A stretch of DNA of 64,000 nucleotides from Leucobacter chromiiresistens (GCF_001477055.1 NZ_LDRK01000026.1:32155-96154); one strand, 5' to 3'; positions 9,595 through 18,779 are shown, numbered from the stretch's first letter. Translations and numbers: made by a program. The notes: a model not told the origin generated them from the letters alone.

Positions 9595-10238
9595 CAGCCG
9601 CGCGCGATCCACGCGTCGAGGTCGGGCTGCTCGGCGGCGATCGTCGTCTGCTCTCCGTGCCCGGTGAGGGCGGCGGTGTCGCCGGGCAGCGTGAAGAGCT
9701 GCGTGCGGATCGAGTCGATGATCTGCGGAAAGCTGGAGTACTCCCACCGGGTCGCGCCCGGTCCGCCCTGGAACAGCGTGTCGCCGCTGAAGACCGCGCC
9801 GAGCGACGGCGCGGCGAAGCAGACGGAACCGGGCGTGTGGCCGGGCGTGTGCAGGGTCGTGAGATCGACACCCGCCACCCAGAACGAAGCCCCGTGCGCG
9901 AGCTCGATGTCGGGCACCGCGTCGCCGTGCGTATCCCGCCAGATGGTGAGATCATCGGGATGCAGGTGGATCAGCGCGTCGAGTCGGCTCGCGAGCTCGA
10001 CGGCGGCGTTCACGTGATCGTTGTGGCCGTGCGTGAGCAGGATGCCGAGGGTTTCGCGATCGCCCACGGCCTGCTCGATCGCTGCCGCGTCGTGGCTCGC
10101 ATCGATCACGACGACCTGTTCGTCGTCGCCGACGATCCAGACGTTGTTCTCGATCGGGATCTCCTCGAACCGGCCCGACGCGGGCTCGATCGGGAGCGTG
10201 CCACGGGTGACGACGCGTTCGATGCGGGGTTCGCTCAT
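9591..10238 (-). CDS. MBL-fold metallo-hydrolase, glyoxalase II-like
   Basis: A 215-residue metallo-beta-lactamase-fold protein. The two-metal motif THGHNDH (HxHxDH), the later HTPGHTPGS histidine and the GDTLF aspartate are all present, so it should be catalytically competent. Relatives hydrolyse thioesters or related bonds, and in actinobacteria some act on mycothiol adducts; the substrate here is unknown. The start has AGGAG upstream. It overlaps the MFS gene by four bases, suggesting detoxification and export in one transcript, which is inference. Confidence 0.88.
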   Translation of the reverse strand: MSEPRIERVVTRGTLPIEPASGRFEEIPIENNVWIVGDDEQVVVIDASHDAAAIEQAVGDRETLGILLTHGHNDHVNAAVELASRLDALIHLHPDDLTIWRDTHGDAVPDIELAHGASFWVAGVDLTTLHTPGHTPGSVCFAAPSLGAVFSGDTLFQGGPGATRWEYSSFPQIIDSIRTQLFTLPGDTAALTGHGEQTTIAAEQPDLDAWIARGW

Positions 10239-10266
10239 GCGGGAGCTCCTGTTCGGGGGAAGCGGA

Positions 10267-11112
10267 TCAGCCGCGCGTGACGACGACGGGGCACGGAAGC
10301 GCCTGCAGCACGCCGTGGCTCACAGAGCCGAGCAGCAGGCGGGAGATGCCGCCGCGCCCGCGGCTGCCGACGACCAGCAGTTCGGCGTGCTCCGCGGCCT
10401 GCACGAGAGCCGCGACGGGGGACGACTGCACGATCTCGCGACGCACCTCGAGGTCGGGGTAGCGGTGCGCGATGCCCGCGACGCCGATCGCGATCGCCTC
10501 CTCGGCGGCGGCGCGCTGCGACTCGACGAGCTCCTCGCTCCACAGATACTCGAGCCCGGGGGTGAGGGGCGGCATCCACGCGTAGACGGCGACGAGCGGC
10601 ACCTCGCGCAGCGACGCCTGCTCAGCGGCGAACGCGATCGCGCGCTTCGAGGCCTCGGAGCCGTCGACGCCGACCACGACGGGCGCGTTGGGGCGCGCCT
10701 CGACCTGAGGGATCACTGCGACGGGGCAGTGAGCGGTGGCGGCGACCTTCACGGCCCGCGTGCCGAAGAACGAGCCCGAGAACCGGCCGCCCTGGTGAGC
10801 GCCGAGCACCACGAGATCGGCGCGCTTCGATGCCGTCTCGATCTCCGCGATGGGGTGCCCGACGACTGCGGTGCCCGTGATCGTGCCGGCGAAGCCGAGC
10901 TCCCGCGCGTACGCGGTCTCGACCTGGAGCATCTGCTCGGAGGCGAGCTGCGCCTCCGAGAGGAACGCGACGCTCTCGGAGAGGAACGAGTCGTCGGCGA
11001 CGTGGATGAGTTCGACGGAGGCGCCGCGCTCCGTCGCTCGCGCGAGGCCCCAGGCCAGGGCGACCCTGCTCGGCTCGGATCCATCTACTCCAATGAGGTA
11101 CTTCTCAGACAT
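10267..11112 (-). CDS. Universal stress protein with two Usp domains
   Basis: A 281-residue protein made of two tandem Usp domains. The first begins YLIGVDGSEPSRVAL and the second VVVGVDGSEASKRAI. The C-terminal half has the ATP-binding signature GSRGRGGISRLLLGSVS. Proteins of this kind bind ATP and support survival under stress; the precise role is unknown. The ATG at 11112 has AAAGGA upstream, while the longer frame has no support. It lies 52 bases after the GAPDH gene on the same strand and could be co-expressed. Confidence 0.93.
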   Translation of the reverse strand: MSEKYLIGVDGSEPSRVALAWGLARATERGASVELIHVADDSFLSESVAFLSEAQLASEQMLQVETAYARELGFAGTITGTAVVGHPIAEIETASKRADLVVLGAHQGGRFSGSFFGTRAVKVAATAHCPVAVIPQVEARPNAPVVVGVDGSEASKRAIAFAAEQASLREVPLVAVYAWMPPLTPGLEYLWSEELVESQRAAAEEAIAIGVAGIAHRYPDLEVRREIVQSSPVAALVQAAEHAELLVVGSRGRGGISRLLLGSVSHGVLQALPCPVVVTRG

Positions 11113-11164
11113 GATCTGTCCTTTCTCTTCGGTGAGGCGTCGAGTGAGCAGGGTCGCCGGCGCC

Positions 11165-12604
11165 TCAGTTCGCGAGTGCCGGGAGGTGGACCGGATGGCC
11201 GCCGGCGAGGTGCTCGATGATGCGCACCACCTGGCAGCTGTAGCCGTACTCGTTGTCGTACCAGACGTACACGACGGCGCTGTCACCCGTGACAATCGTC
11301 GCGAGGCCGTCGACGATGCCCGCGCGGTTCGACCCGACGAAGTCGGTCGACACGATCTCGTCGGATTCGACGTAGTCGATCTGCGTGCGGAGGGCGCCGG
11401 TCAGCGCCACCTCCTGCAGCACCGCATTGACCTCGTCGCGCGTGGTCTCGCGGTCGAGCTGCAGGTTCAGCACGGCCATCGAGACGTCGGGCGTCGGAAC
11501 GCGGATCGCGTTGCCCGTGAGCTTGCCCGCGAACTCGGGGAGCGCCTTCGCGACGGCCTTCGCCGCACCCGTCTCGGCGAGCACCATGTTCAGGGCGGCG
11601 GAGCGGCCGCGGCGCGCGCCCTTGTGGAAGTTGTCGGTGAGGTTCTGGTCGTTGGTGTACGAGTGCACGGTCTCCACGTGGCCCCGCGCGACGCCGAAGC
11701 GGTCGTTCAGCACCTTCAGCACCGGAGTGATCGCGTTCGTCGTGCACGAGGCGGCGCTGAGGATCTGCTGGTCTTCGGTGATGGCGTCGTGGTTCACGCC
11801 GTACACCACGTTGAGCAGGTCGCCCTTGCCGGGCGCGGTGAGCAGCACGCGGTCGATGCCCGGGTTCTCCAGGTGCTTCGCGAGCCCTTCGGCGTCGCGC
11901 CAGCGACCGGTGTTGTCGACGAGGATCGCGTGCTCGATGCCGTACTGCGCGTAGTCGACGCTCGCGGGGTCGTCGGAGTAGATGACCTGGATGCGCACGC
12001 CGTTGGCGAGGATCACGTTCTCGTCCTCGAGCACCTTGATGGTGCCGTTGAACGGTCCGTGAACGGAGTCGCGCTTCAGCAGGTTGGCGCGCTTCTCGAG
12101 GTCGTTGTCCGACCCGCGGCGCACGACGATCGCGCGCAGGTTCAGGCCGTTGCCGCTTCCGGTGTGCTCGATGATGATGCGCGCGAGCAGGCGGCCGATG
12201 CGGCCGAAGCCGTAGAGCACGACGTCGGTGCCCCGCCCGGGCGCGGCCGTGTCGGCAGCGGGGAGCGTCTCCCGCAGGTAGCCGTCGAGGTCGTCGCTCC
12301 CCGAATCGCGGAACGCCTTCGCGAGCAGCGCGAGGTCGACGGATGCGGGACCGGGCTGGATGCGCGCGAGCGCGGAGACGATCGCCGACGTCTCGTCGAG
12401 CGGCAGCTCGACGTCATCGATCTTCCGGGCGAAGCTGTGAGCGCGGATGATGTCGATGGGCGACCGGCCGACGAGGCTGCGCCCGTGCACCGACATGACG
12501 ACGTCGTGGTCTCGGTAGAGCTGGCCGATGAGCGGGATCATGCGCTCCGCGAGCTCCTGCTTCGACTTCCACGCTTCGAGGTGATCGTCAGCACGCTGGT
12601 TCAT
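11165..12604 (-). CDS. Glyceraldehyde-3-phosphate dehydrogenase, long form (GapB-like)
   Basis: A 479-residue enzyme with about 120 residues before the Rossmann motif YGFGRIGR. The catalytic cysteine sits in SAASCTTNAI near residue 285, followed by the HSYTNDQ region. The size and the N-terminal extension match the second, long GAPDH of corynebacteria (GapB), which favours the gluconeogenic or NADP-linked direction; that assignment is by family likeness. The extra N-terminal domain has no recognised function. AAGGAA lies about 12 bases before the ATG, which is far. A 15-bp hairpin lies upstream, toward metQ. Confidence 0.9.
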   Translation of the reverse strand: MNQRADDHLEAWKSKQELAERMIPLIGQLYRDHDVVMSVHGRSLVGRSPIDIIRAHSFARKIDDVELPLDETSAIVSALARIQPGPASVDLALLAKAFRDSGSDDLDGYLRETLPAADTAAPGRGTDVVLYGFGRIGRLLARIIIEHTGSGNGLNLRAIVVRRGSDNDLEKRANLLKRDSVHGPFNGTIKVLEDENVILANGVRIQVIYSDDPASVDYAQYGIEHAILVDNTGRWRDAEGLAKHLENPGIDRVLLTAPGKGDLLNVVYGVNHDAITEDQQILSAASCTTNAITPVLKVLNDRFGVARGHVETVHSYTNDQNLTDNFHKGARRGRSAALNMVLAETGAAKAVAKALPEFAGKLTGNAIRVPTPDVSMAVLNLQLDRETTRDEVNAVLQEVALTGALRTQIDYVESDEIVSTDFVGSNRAGIVDGLATIVTGDSAVVYVWYDNEYGYSCQVVRIIEHLAGGHPVHLPALAN

Positions 12605-12705
12605 GTGAACGGAGGGTTCCTTCCTGAGGTGTACACGAGGGATCGGCCTGCCCGCCGGAGACGCGCGGCGTCTCGCTCCCAGTATCCCACGGGCGCGACC
12701 TGAGC

Positions 12706-12741
12706 GCGCCCGGCGCGCGCACGACCGCGCGCGCCGGGCGC
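12706..12741. other. Perfect 15-bp inverted repeat between divergent genes
   Basis: Arms GCGCCCGGCGCGCGC and its exact complement enclose a six-base loop (ACGACC). It lies between the starts of the long GAPDH gene (minus) and metQ (plus), where a terminator is not expected from gene direction. It could form a leader hairpin in one of the two transcripts or be a protein site. I found no recognisable SAM riboswitch core around it. Confidence 0.8.
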
Positions 12742-12851
12742 ATGACGCCGTGTGACAGCCGGATTTCGGCGGTCGCCGAGCATCCCACATGCTGGACTGC
12801 GACCCCGCGGGCGCCGAGCCCGCATCCCCAATCACGACATTGAGGAACACT

Positions 12852-13766
12852 ATGACGTTCACGAAGCGCGGCATCCTCGCCGCCTCACTCACCGCCTGCG
12901 CACTGGCCGCCGCGACGGTGCTCGCCGGCTGCTCGACCGACGCCGGCGGCGCCGAGGGCGCAGACAGCGGGTCCGAGACGGTCCGCATCGGCGTCGTCGG
13001 CGCGAGCGACGCCTACTGGCAGACGTTCACCGATGCCGCCGCGGATGAGGGCATCACCGTCGAGCTGGTCGACTTCACCGACTACAACCAGCCCAACCCG
13101 GCGCTCTCCGAGGGCGAGCTCGACCTCAACCAGTTCCAGCACATCCAGTACCTCGCCGACTACAACGTCTCGAACGATGACGACCTGGTGACGATCGGCG
13201 CGACGGCCATCTACCCGCTCGGCGTCTTCTCGACGAAGCACGACGCGCTCGAGGACATTCCCGAGGGCGGCACCGTCGCAGTTCCCTCGGATCCCAGCAA
13301 CCGCGCCCGGGCGCTGAATGTGCTCCAGGCGGCGGAGCTCATCGAGCTCACCGACGGCGGCACCCTGTTCTCGACGCCCGATGACGTCGACACGGCGAAG
13401 TCGAAGGTGCAGGTCACCGAGATGGACGCGTCGTTCACCGCGACCTCGCTGGCAGATGTCGACGCCGCCGTGGTCAACAACGACTTCGTCACCGACGCCG
13501 GGCTCGAGTTCTCGGAGGCCCTGTACCAGGACGACCCGAGCGATGAGGGCGCGAAGTACTTCATCAACATCTTCGCCGCGCGCGCCGACGACGCCGAGAA
13601 TGAGACCTACGCCAAGCTGGTCGAGATCTACCAGACCAATGAGGAGGTGCAGGCGGGCGTCGCCGAGAACTCCGGCGATTCCGCGATCCTGCTCGATACG
13701 CCGGTGGCGGAGCTCCGGGAGATCCAGACCGACGCCGAAGCGCAGATCGCCGAGAGCAAGGGCTGA
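12852..13766 (+). CDS. metQ: Methionine ABC transporter substrate-binding lipoprotein
   Basis: A 304-residue lipoprotein of the MetQ/NlpA family. A basic N-terminus and hydrophobic segment lead to the lipobox LAGC (Cys near residue 27). The conserved region around DYNQPNPALSEGELDLNQFQH matches the methionine-binding family. It captures methionine at the outer face of the membrane and delivers it to MetNI, encoded just downstream. GAGGAA lies about seven bases before the ATG. A UUCG-loop hairpin separates it from metN, which probably keeps metQ mRNA more abundant. Confidence 0.95.
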   Translation: MTFTKRGILAASLTACALAAATVLAGCSTDAGGAEGADSGSETVRIGVVGASDAYWQTFTDAAADEGITVELVDFTDYNQPNPALSEGELDLNQFQHIQYLADYNVSNDDDLVTIGATAIYPLGVFSTKHDALEDIPEGGTVAVPSDPSNRARALNVLQAAELIELTDGGTLFSTPDDVDTAKSKVQVTEMDASFTATSLADVDAAVVNNDFVTDAGLEFSEALYQDDPSDEGAKYFINIFAARADDAENETYAKLVEIYQTNEEVQAGVAENSGDSAILLDTPVAELREIQTDAEAQIAESKG

Positions 13767-13791
13767 TTCGAAGCTCGTACCCCATAGGATC

Positions 13792-13817
13792 GGGGCGTTC
13801 GGTTCGCCGAGCGCCCC
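13792..13817 (+). terminator. Intercistronic hairpin, metQ to metN
   Basis: An 11-bp stem with one G-T pair closes a UUCG tetraloop 26 bases after the metQ stop. There is no U-tract, so partial termination or 3'-end protection of metQ mRNA is more likely than a full stop. A TAGGAT box at 13785-13790 just before it could be a -10 element for metN. Confidence 0.65.
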
Positions 13818-13845
13818 GTTGCTGTGAGACCCGAAAGGAGACGCG

Positions 13846-14874
13846 ATGACCCGCGTCCAGATGATCGGCGTGTCGAAGCGCTACCCGGGCCGAGGGAAGA
13901 GCGCGTCGCCCGTCGTCGCGGTCGATGACGTCACGATCGACGTGGCCTCGGGCGAGATCCACGCCATCATCGGGTACTCCGGTGCCGGGAAGAGCACGCT
14001 GCTGCGGCTCGTGAACGGTCTGGAGCATGCGAGCGACGGGCGGATCCTCGTCGGCGACGACGAGATCACGGCGCTCCCCGAATCCCAGCTGCGCCGGGTG
14101 CGCGGCCGGATCGGCATGATCTTCCAGCAGTTCAACCTCTTCCATGCGAAGAAGGTCGCGAAGAACGTGGAGTACCCCCTCGTCGTCGCAGGCATGCCGG
14201 CTGCGGAGCGCCGACGCCGCGTCGCGGAGCTGCTCGAGTTCGTCGGCCTGTCGGAGAAGAGCGGAGCTTACACGGACCAGCTCTCGGGCGGTCAGAAGCA
14301 GCGCGTCGGCATCGCGCGCGCGCTCGCGACGAATCCCGGTGTGCTCCTCGCCGACGAGGCGACGAGCGCCCTCGACCCCCAGACGTCGCGCGAGGTGCTC
14401 GCGCTGCTGAAGCGGGTGAACGCCGAGTTCGGCATCACCATCATCCTCATCACGCACGAGATGGAGGTGGTGCGCGAGATCGCCGACCGGGTCACCGTCA
14501 TGGACTCGGGGCGCGCGGTCGAGCAGGGGGACGTCTTCGACGTGTTCTCGAATCCGCAGTCGCAGACCACGAAGCGGTTCGTGGCGACGGCGCTGCCCAC
14601 CGAGCCGCGCGCCGACCGGCTCGACGACCTGCGCGAGCGGCATCGCGGCAGGCTGGTGTCGCTGACCTTCCGCGACGGCGACGTCGATCAGCCGGTCGTA
14701 TTCCGCACCCTCGCAGAGCGCGGCGTCGGCGTCAGCATCGTCCACGGCGGCATCACCGACGTCGGCGGCCGGAGCTTCGGCAAACTCACACTGGAACTGA
14801 TCGGCGACGATCTCAAGGTCGAGCACGCCATCGCGGCGCTCGCGCAGGAGACGGCCCTGGAGGTGCTCGCCTGA
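13846..14874 (+). CDS. metN: Methionine ABC transporter ATP-binding protein
   Basis: A 342-residue ATPase. Walker A is GYSGAGKST (about residue 43), the signature is LSGGQKQR, Walker B is VLLADEATSALD, and the switch His is in LITHEME. The C-terminal NIL domain, the methionine-sensing regulatory domain of MetN, is present after about residue 265. It energises uptake through MetI and is expected to be inhibited by internal methionine. GAAAGGAG lies just upstream of the ATG. The stop shares one base with the metI start. Confidence 0.96.
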   Translation: MTRVQMIGVSKRYPGRGKSASPVVAVDDVTIDVASGEIHAIIGYSGAGKSTLLRLVNGLEHASDGRILVGDDEITALPESQLRRVRGRIGMIFQQFNLFHAKKVAKNVEYPLVVAGMPAAERRRRVAELLEFVGLSEKSGAYTDQLSGGQKQRVGIARALATNPGVLLADEATSALDPQTSREVLALLKRVNAEFGITIILITHEMEVVREIADRVTVMDSGRAVEQGDVFDVFSNPQSQTTKRFVATALPTEPRADRLDDLRERHRGRLVSLTFRDGDVDQPVVFRTLAERGVGVSIVHGGITDVGGRSFGKLTLELIGDDLKVEHAIAALAQETALEVLA

Positions 14875-15539
14875 TGGACAACCTCATCGAACTGCTCTCG
14901 AACGGCAAGTTCCTCGAAGCGACGGTGCAGACGCTCACCTACGTCGTCATCGCGATGGGGCTCGGCGGGGCGCTCGGGCTCGTGCTCGGCGTGCTGCTCA
15001 CCGTGACCCGTCAGGGCGGGGTGCTGCAGAGCCGCGGCGTCTACGTGGTGCTCAACTTCCTCGTCAACTTCTTCCGGCCGATCCCGTTCGTGATCCTCAT
15101 CGCCGCGATCCAGCCCCTGGCGCGCGTCGTCGTCGGCACCGGCATCGGGGATCGTGCGCTCATCTTTGTGCTCACCTTCGCGGCGACGTTCGGCATCGCC
15201 CGCCTCGTCGAGCAGAACCTGCTGACGGTGCCCCCCGGGGTGATCGAGGCGTCGCGCGCGATGGGCGCCGGGCCGCTGCGCACCATCCTCACGGTGCTCA
15301 TCCCCGAGGGGCTCGGACCCGTGGTGCTCGGCTACACGTTCGCCTTCATCGCGGTCGTCGACATGACCGCGATGGCCGGCGTCATCGGCGGCGGCGGGCT
15401 CGGCAATCTGGCCCTCCAGTACGGCTACCGGCAGTTCAACCCCTGGGTGACCTGGGCGGCGGTGCTGCTCATCATCGTCATCGTGCAGCTCGTGCAGCTG
15501 CTCGGCAACGTGATCGCCCGCAGGCTGCTGAGGAGGTAG
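14874..15539 (+). CDS. metI: Methionine ABC transporter permease
   Basis: A 221-residue inner-membrane permease with about five hydrophobic segments. The EAA-loop region GVIEASRAMGAGPLRTILTVL contacts MetN. It forms the translocation path for methionine with MetQ and MetN. The ATG overlaps the metN stop by one base (TGATG). The end of the gene carries the AGGAGG that serves the next gene, so the NIF3-family gene is co-transcribed. Confidence 0.95.
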   Translation: MDNLIELLSNGKFLEATVQTLTYVVIAMGLGGALGLVLGVLLTVTRQGGVLQSRGVYVVLNFLVNFFRPIPFVILIAAIQPLARVVVGTGIGDRALIFVLTFAATFGIARLVEQNLLTVPPGVIEASRAMGAGPLRTILTVLIPEGLGPVVLGYTFAFIAVVDMTAMAGVIGGGGLGNLALQYGYRQFNPWVTWAAVLLIIVIVQLVQLLGNVIARRLLRR

Positions 15540-15543
15540 GACG

Positions 15544-16389
15544 GTGGAGCACTCCGGAGAGGCGTACGCACTCGCAGATCTGCGCGAGGCAGCGGAGGCG
15601 CTCTGGCCCGGCGCGATCGCGGAGTCGTGGGATCGCGTCGGGCTCGTCACGGGCGCCGACTCAGCGCCGTTGCGCCGCGTGCTGCTCGCCGTCGATGCGG
15701 TGGGGGAGACAGCGGCGGAGGCGCTCGAGTGGGGCGCCGACGCACTGCTCACGCACCATCCGCTGCTGCTGCGCGGCGTGCACACGGTTGCTGAGGACAC
15801 GGCGAAGGGCGCGCTGCTCGCGCGACTGATCCGCGGCGGCTGCGCGCTGCTCACGGCGCACACCAACGCCGATCAGCCCGCCGGCGGCGTCTCCGACGTG
15901 ATCGCCGAGCGTCTGGGCCTCACGGGCACCGCTCCGATCGTGCCCCACGCCTCCGACTCCTCGATCGGCATCGGGCGGGTCGGGAGGCTCGCAGCTCCCG
16001 AGTCGCTCCGAGCATTCGCCGAGCGGATCGCCGCCGAGCTGCCGGCGACGGTCTCCGGAGTTCGGGTCGCCGGCGATCCGGATCGGCTGGTGCAGCGCAT
16101 CGCCCTTCTCGGCGGTGCGGGCGACAGCCTCCTCGACCACGCGTCCGTGCGCGGGGCCGACGTGTACGTCACCTCCGACCTGCGCCACCACCCCGCCCAG
16201 GAGTCGCTCGAGGCGTCCGCGGTCGTGGGCGGGCCGGCCCTGGTCGACGTCGCGCACTGGGCGAGCGAATCGCTCTGGCTCGCGGGGGCCGCCGACTTGC
16301 TCTCGGCGCGTCTGCCCGGCGTCCAGTTCCGGGTGAGCGGGCGCCGCACTGATCCGTGGTCCTTCTCCGTCGGCGCGCTGCCCGAGTGA
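15544..16389 (+). CDS. NIF3-family dinuclear metal-centre protein
   Basis: A 281-residue protein of the NIF3/YbgI family (GTP cyclohydrolase I type 2-like). Metal-ligand regions are visible: ALLTHHPLLL with two histidines, TAHTNAD, and the C-terminal DVAHWASE. The function of the family is unsettled; a metal-dependent hydrolase role is proposed. The GTG start is set by AGGAGG overlapping the metI stop. It precedes the coiled-coil protein gene by 34 bases; the same pair occurs side by side in mycobacteria. Confidence 0.92.
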   Translation: MEHSGEAYALADLREAAEALWPGAIAESWDRVGLVTGADSAPLRRVLLAVDAVGETAAEALEWGADALLTHHPLLLRGVHTVAEDTAKGALLARLIRGGCALLTAHTNADQPAGGVSDVIAERLGLTGTAPIVPHASDSSIGIGRVGRLAAPESLRAFAERIAAELPATVSGVRVAGDPDRLVQRIALLGGAGDSLLDHASVRGADVYVTSDLRHHPAQESLEASAVVGGPALVDVAHWASESLWLAGAADLLSARLPGVQFRVSGRRTDPWSFSVGALPE

Positions 16390-16423
16390 CGCCGTGCGAG
16401 GGCGGTGGCGGTAGGCTTGCGCT

Positions 16424-17170
16424 ATGAAGGCCAGCCCCCGGCAGCAGCGATTGCTGCTCGATCTCCAAGACCTCGACAACACGATCGCGCGGCTCCGCCG
16501 CCGTCGCGCGACGCTCCCCGAGCGCGCAGAGCTCACCGGGCTGAGCGGCGACGCCGCCGAGGCGCGCACGAAGTTCATGGCCGCGCAGCGCGAGCTCGAC
16601 ACGCAGAGCGCCGACCTCGAGCGCATCGAGGCGGATGTCGCGCTCGTGCAGCAGCGCCGTGATCGCGACGAGCAGCTGCTCTCCGCGAGCACGTCGAGCA
16701 AGGAGGCGCAGGCGCTGCAGGCCGAGCTCGAGACGCTCACGCGACGCCAGTCGGAGCTCGAGGATCGCGAGCTCGAACTGATGGAGGCGCAGGAACGGGC
16801 GCAGCGGGCGTTCTCGACCGCCGAAGAATTGTTCGCCGGCGTCGACGCCCGGCGCGCCGAGATCGAGGCTCGCATCGCCGAAGCCGAGCAGCGGATCGAT
16901 CGCGAGCTCGCCTCGAACACGGAGGAGCGCGCCGGAGTCGCGGCCGAACTGCAGCGCGACGTGCTCGGGCTCTACGAGGAGATCCGCGGCCGCGTCGGCG
17001 TCGGCGCCGCACGACTGCGCGGCAACGTCTCCGAGGCGAGCAACATGGCGCTCGCCCCGGCCGAGCTCAGCGACATCCGGGCGGCCGCTCCCGACGAGAT
17101 CGTGTTCTGCCCCGGCACGGGGGCGATCCTCGTGCGCGTCGAGGAGGACGAGGCGCGTCCAGTAAGCTGA
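16424..17170 (+). CDS. Coiled-coil protein with degenerate C4 zinc ribbon
   Basis: A 248-residue protein. Residues about 10-180 form a long charged coiled coil rich in Glu, Arg and Ala. The C-terminus aligns with the C4-type zinc ribbon family common beside NIF3 genes in actinobacteria, but the expected first CxxC is replaced (RLRGNVSEASNMAL) and the second keeps a single Cys (VFCPGTGAILVR). It therefore should not bind zinc in the usual way. The role is unknown; the family has been linked to RNA or envelope functions without firm proof. rnpB follows directly. Confidence 0.88.
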   Translation: MKASPRQQRLLLDLQDLDNTIARLRRRRATLPERAELTGLSGDAAEARTKFMAAQRELDTQSADLERIEADVALVQQRRDRDEQLLSASTSSKEAQALQAELETLTRRQSELEDRELELMEAQERAQRAFSTAEELFAGVDARRAEIEARIAEAEQRIDRELASNTEERAGVAAELQRDVLGLYEEIRGRVGVGAARLRGNVSEASNMALAPAELSDIRAAAPDEIVFCPGTGAILVRVEEDEARPVS

Positions 17171-17177
17171 TTCTCGG

Positions 17178-17561
17178 AATGGGTCGGTGAGACGACCGCG
17201 TCGGTTCCGCCGCTTCGGCGGCGGGATCGCCGAGGAACGTCCGGGCTCCGCAGGGGAGAACGGTGGGTAACGCCCACCCGGGGCAACCCGCGAGAAAGTG
17301 CAACAGAGAGTAGACCGCCTGGCGTGGTTCGCCGCGTCCGGTCAGGCTGAAAGGGTGGTGTAAGAGACCACCGGCGTCCGTGGTGACACGGGCGGCCAGG
17401 TAAACCTCGTTCGGAGCAAGGCCAGACAGAGGATGATGACGCGCCCCGCCGAGTCCTCGGGTAGGCCGCTGGAGGGTGCCGGCAACGGTACTCCGAGAGA
17501 GATGGTCGTCGCCGGCCGGTTCGCCGGTCGGAACAGAACCCGGCGTATGATCCGGCCCATT
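17178..17561 (+). ncRNA. rnpB: RNase P RNA (class A)
   Basis: The catalytic RNA of RNase P, which matures tRNA 5' ends. The universal 5' block GAGGAACGTCCGGGCTCC (17232-17249) and the 3' block ACAGAACCCGGCGTATGA (17533-17550) form helix P4. The terminal helix P1 pairs AATGGGTCGG (17178) with CCGGCCCATT (ending 17561). The end points are set by P1 pairing and may be off by a few bases. Confidence 0.96.
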
Positions 17562-17620
17562 CCACTTCCGCAGGAGCGCTGCCACGGCACGCCGACGCGC
17601 TCCGCGTGCGCGCGTCGCGC

Positions 17621-18496
17621 CTACGCGGAGTCGGACACCGTGAGCAGCTCGAAGCCGTCTTCACGGATGAGCACCGTGTGCTCGAACTGGGCCGTGACAC
17701 TGCGGTCGCGGGTGACGACGGTCCAATCATCGTCCCACTGCTCCCACTCGTGCGTGCCGAGCGTCAGCATCGGCTCGACCGTGAAGACCATGCCCGGCCT
17801 GATCACGTCGTCGTAGGCCGGGGCCGAGTCGTAGTGCGGGATGATGAGCCCCGTGTGGAAGGCCGCACCCACCCCGTGCCCGGTGAAGTCGCGCACCACA
17901 CCGTAGCCGAAGCGCTTGGCGTACGTCTCGATGACGCGGCCGATCACGTTCACCGCCCGGCCCGGCTTCGCCGCCCGGATGCCGCGCATCATCGCCTCTC
18001 GCGTCCGCTCGACGAGCAGGTCGACCTCCTCGGAGACGCGCCCGACGCGGTACGTGCGATTCGTGTCGCCGTGGAACCCGTCGAAGTATGCCGTGACGTC
18101 GACGTTCACGATGTCGCCATCGCGCAGCGCCGTGTCGTCGGGAATGCCGTGGCAGATCACCTCGTTCACCGAGGTGCAGGAGGACGCGGGGAATCCGCGG
18201 TACCCGAGCGTCGAGGGGTAGGCGCCTCGCGCGATCACGTACTCGTGCGCGACACGATCCAGCTCCGCCGTCGTGACGCCGGGCCGCACCGCTGCGCCGA
18301 CGGCGTCGAGCGCACCGGATGCGATGCGCCCCGCGGCGCGGATGCGATCGACCTCCGCCGGAGCGTACGTGTTGTCGCCCGTGTACGCCGGCGGCTTCGC
18401 CAGGCCGACGTAGGGCGGCCGCGCGATCGCCGCGGGCACTGCGCGGAGAGCGGGGCGCGTGCCGGGAATCAGGTGTCCGTGTGCGTCGAAGGGCAT
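17621..18496 (-). CDS. map: Methionine aminopeptidase, type I
   Basis: A 291-residue metalloprotease that removes the initiator methionine from new proteins. Metal ligands are all present: the two aspartates in [19 protein letters not shown], His in FTGHGVG, and glutamates in TVEPML and AQFEHTVLI. An N-terminal extension of about 40 residues, rich in Pro, precedes the catalytic domain, as in the longer actinobacterial form. The ATG at 18496 gives the usual length; the ribosome site is weak. It is convergent with rnpB. Confidence 0.95.
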   Translation of the reverse strand: MPFDAHGHLIPGTRPALRAVPAAIARPPYVGLAKPPAYTGDNTYAPAEVDRIRAAGRIASGALDAVGAAVRPGVTTAELDRVAHEYVIARGAYPSTLGYRGFPASSCTSVNEVICHGIPDDTALRDGDIVNVDVTAYFDGFHGDTNRTYRVGRVSEEVDLLVERTREAMMRGIRAAKPGRAVNVIGRVIETYAKRFGYGVVRDFTGHGVGAAFHTGLIIPHYDSAPAYDDVIRPGMVFTVEPMLTLGTHEWEQWDDDWTVVTRDRSVTAQFEHTVLIREDGFELLTVSDSA

Positions 18497-18575
18497 GCCT
18501 CTAGTGTAGAAGCGCGCGCGGAAGCGCCGGGCGCGGATGTCAACGAGGGCGCGCGAGCGCCGAGTGGAGGCCGAC

Positions 18576-18779
18576 ATGAGCAAGCAGGAGTGGGGCATCG
18601 AGGATCCCGCCGAGACGTTCTGGTTCAACACGCGCACGGGGCAGGTCGAGGAGGGCCCCCAATCGCTGTCGGTGGATCGCATCGGCCCGTTCGCGACGCG
18701 CGAGGAAGCGGCGCGGGCCGAGGACATCGTCGCGGAGCGCGCCCGCAAGTGGCGCGAGGAGGAGGCCGCCGAAGACTGA
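18576..18779 (+). CDS. Small conserved SPOR-like protein
   Basis: A 67-residue acidic protein. The pattern [24 protein letters not shown] matches a small protein widely conserved in actinobacteria and often annotated as SPOR-domain-like. No signal peptide or membrane segment is seen, so a cytoplasmic location is expected and peptidoglycan binding is doubtful. GGAGG five bases before the ATG sets the start. It is divergent from map and precedes glnA2 by 114 bases. Function unknown. Confidence 0.85.
   Translation: MSKQEWGIEDPAETFWFNTRTGQVEEGPQSLSVDRIGPFATREEAARAEDIVAERARKWREEEAAED

Noticed and set aside
12742..12851. SAM or other riboswitch upstream of metQ
   Set aside because: None of the conserved core sequences I know for SAM-I or SAM-IV are present.
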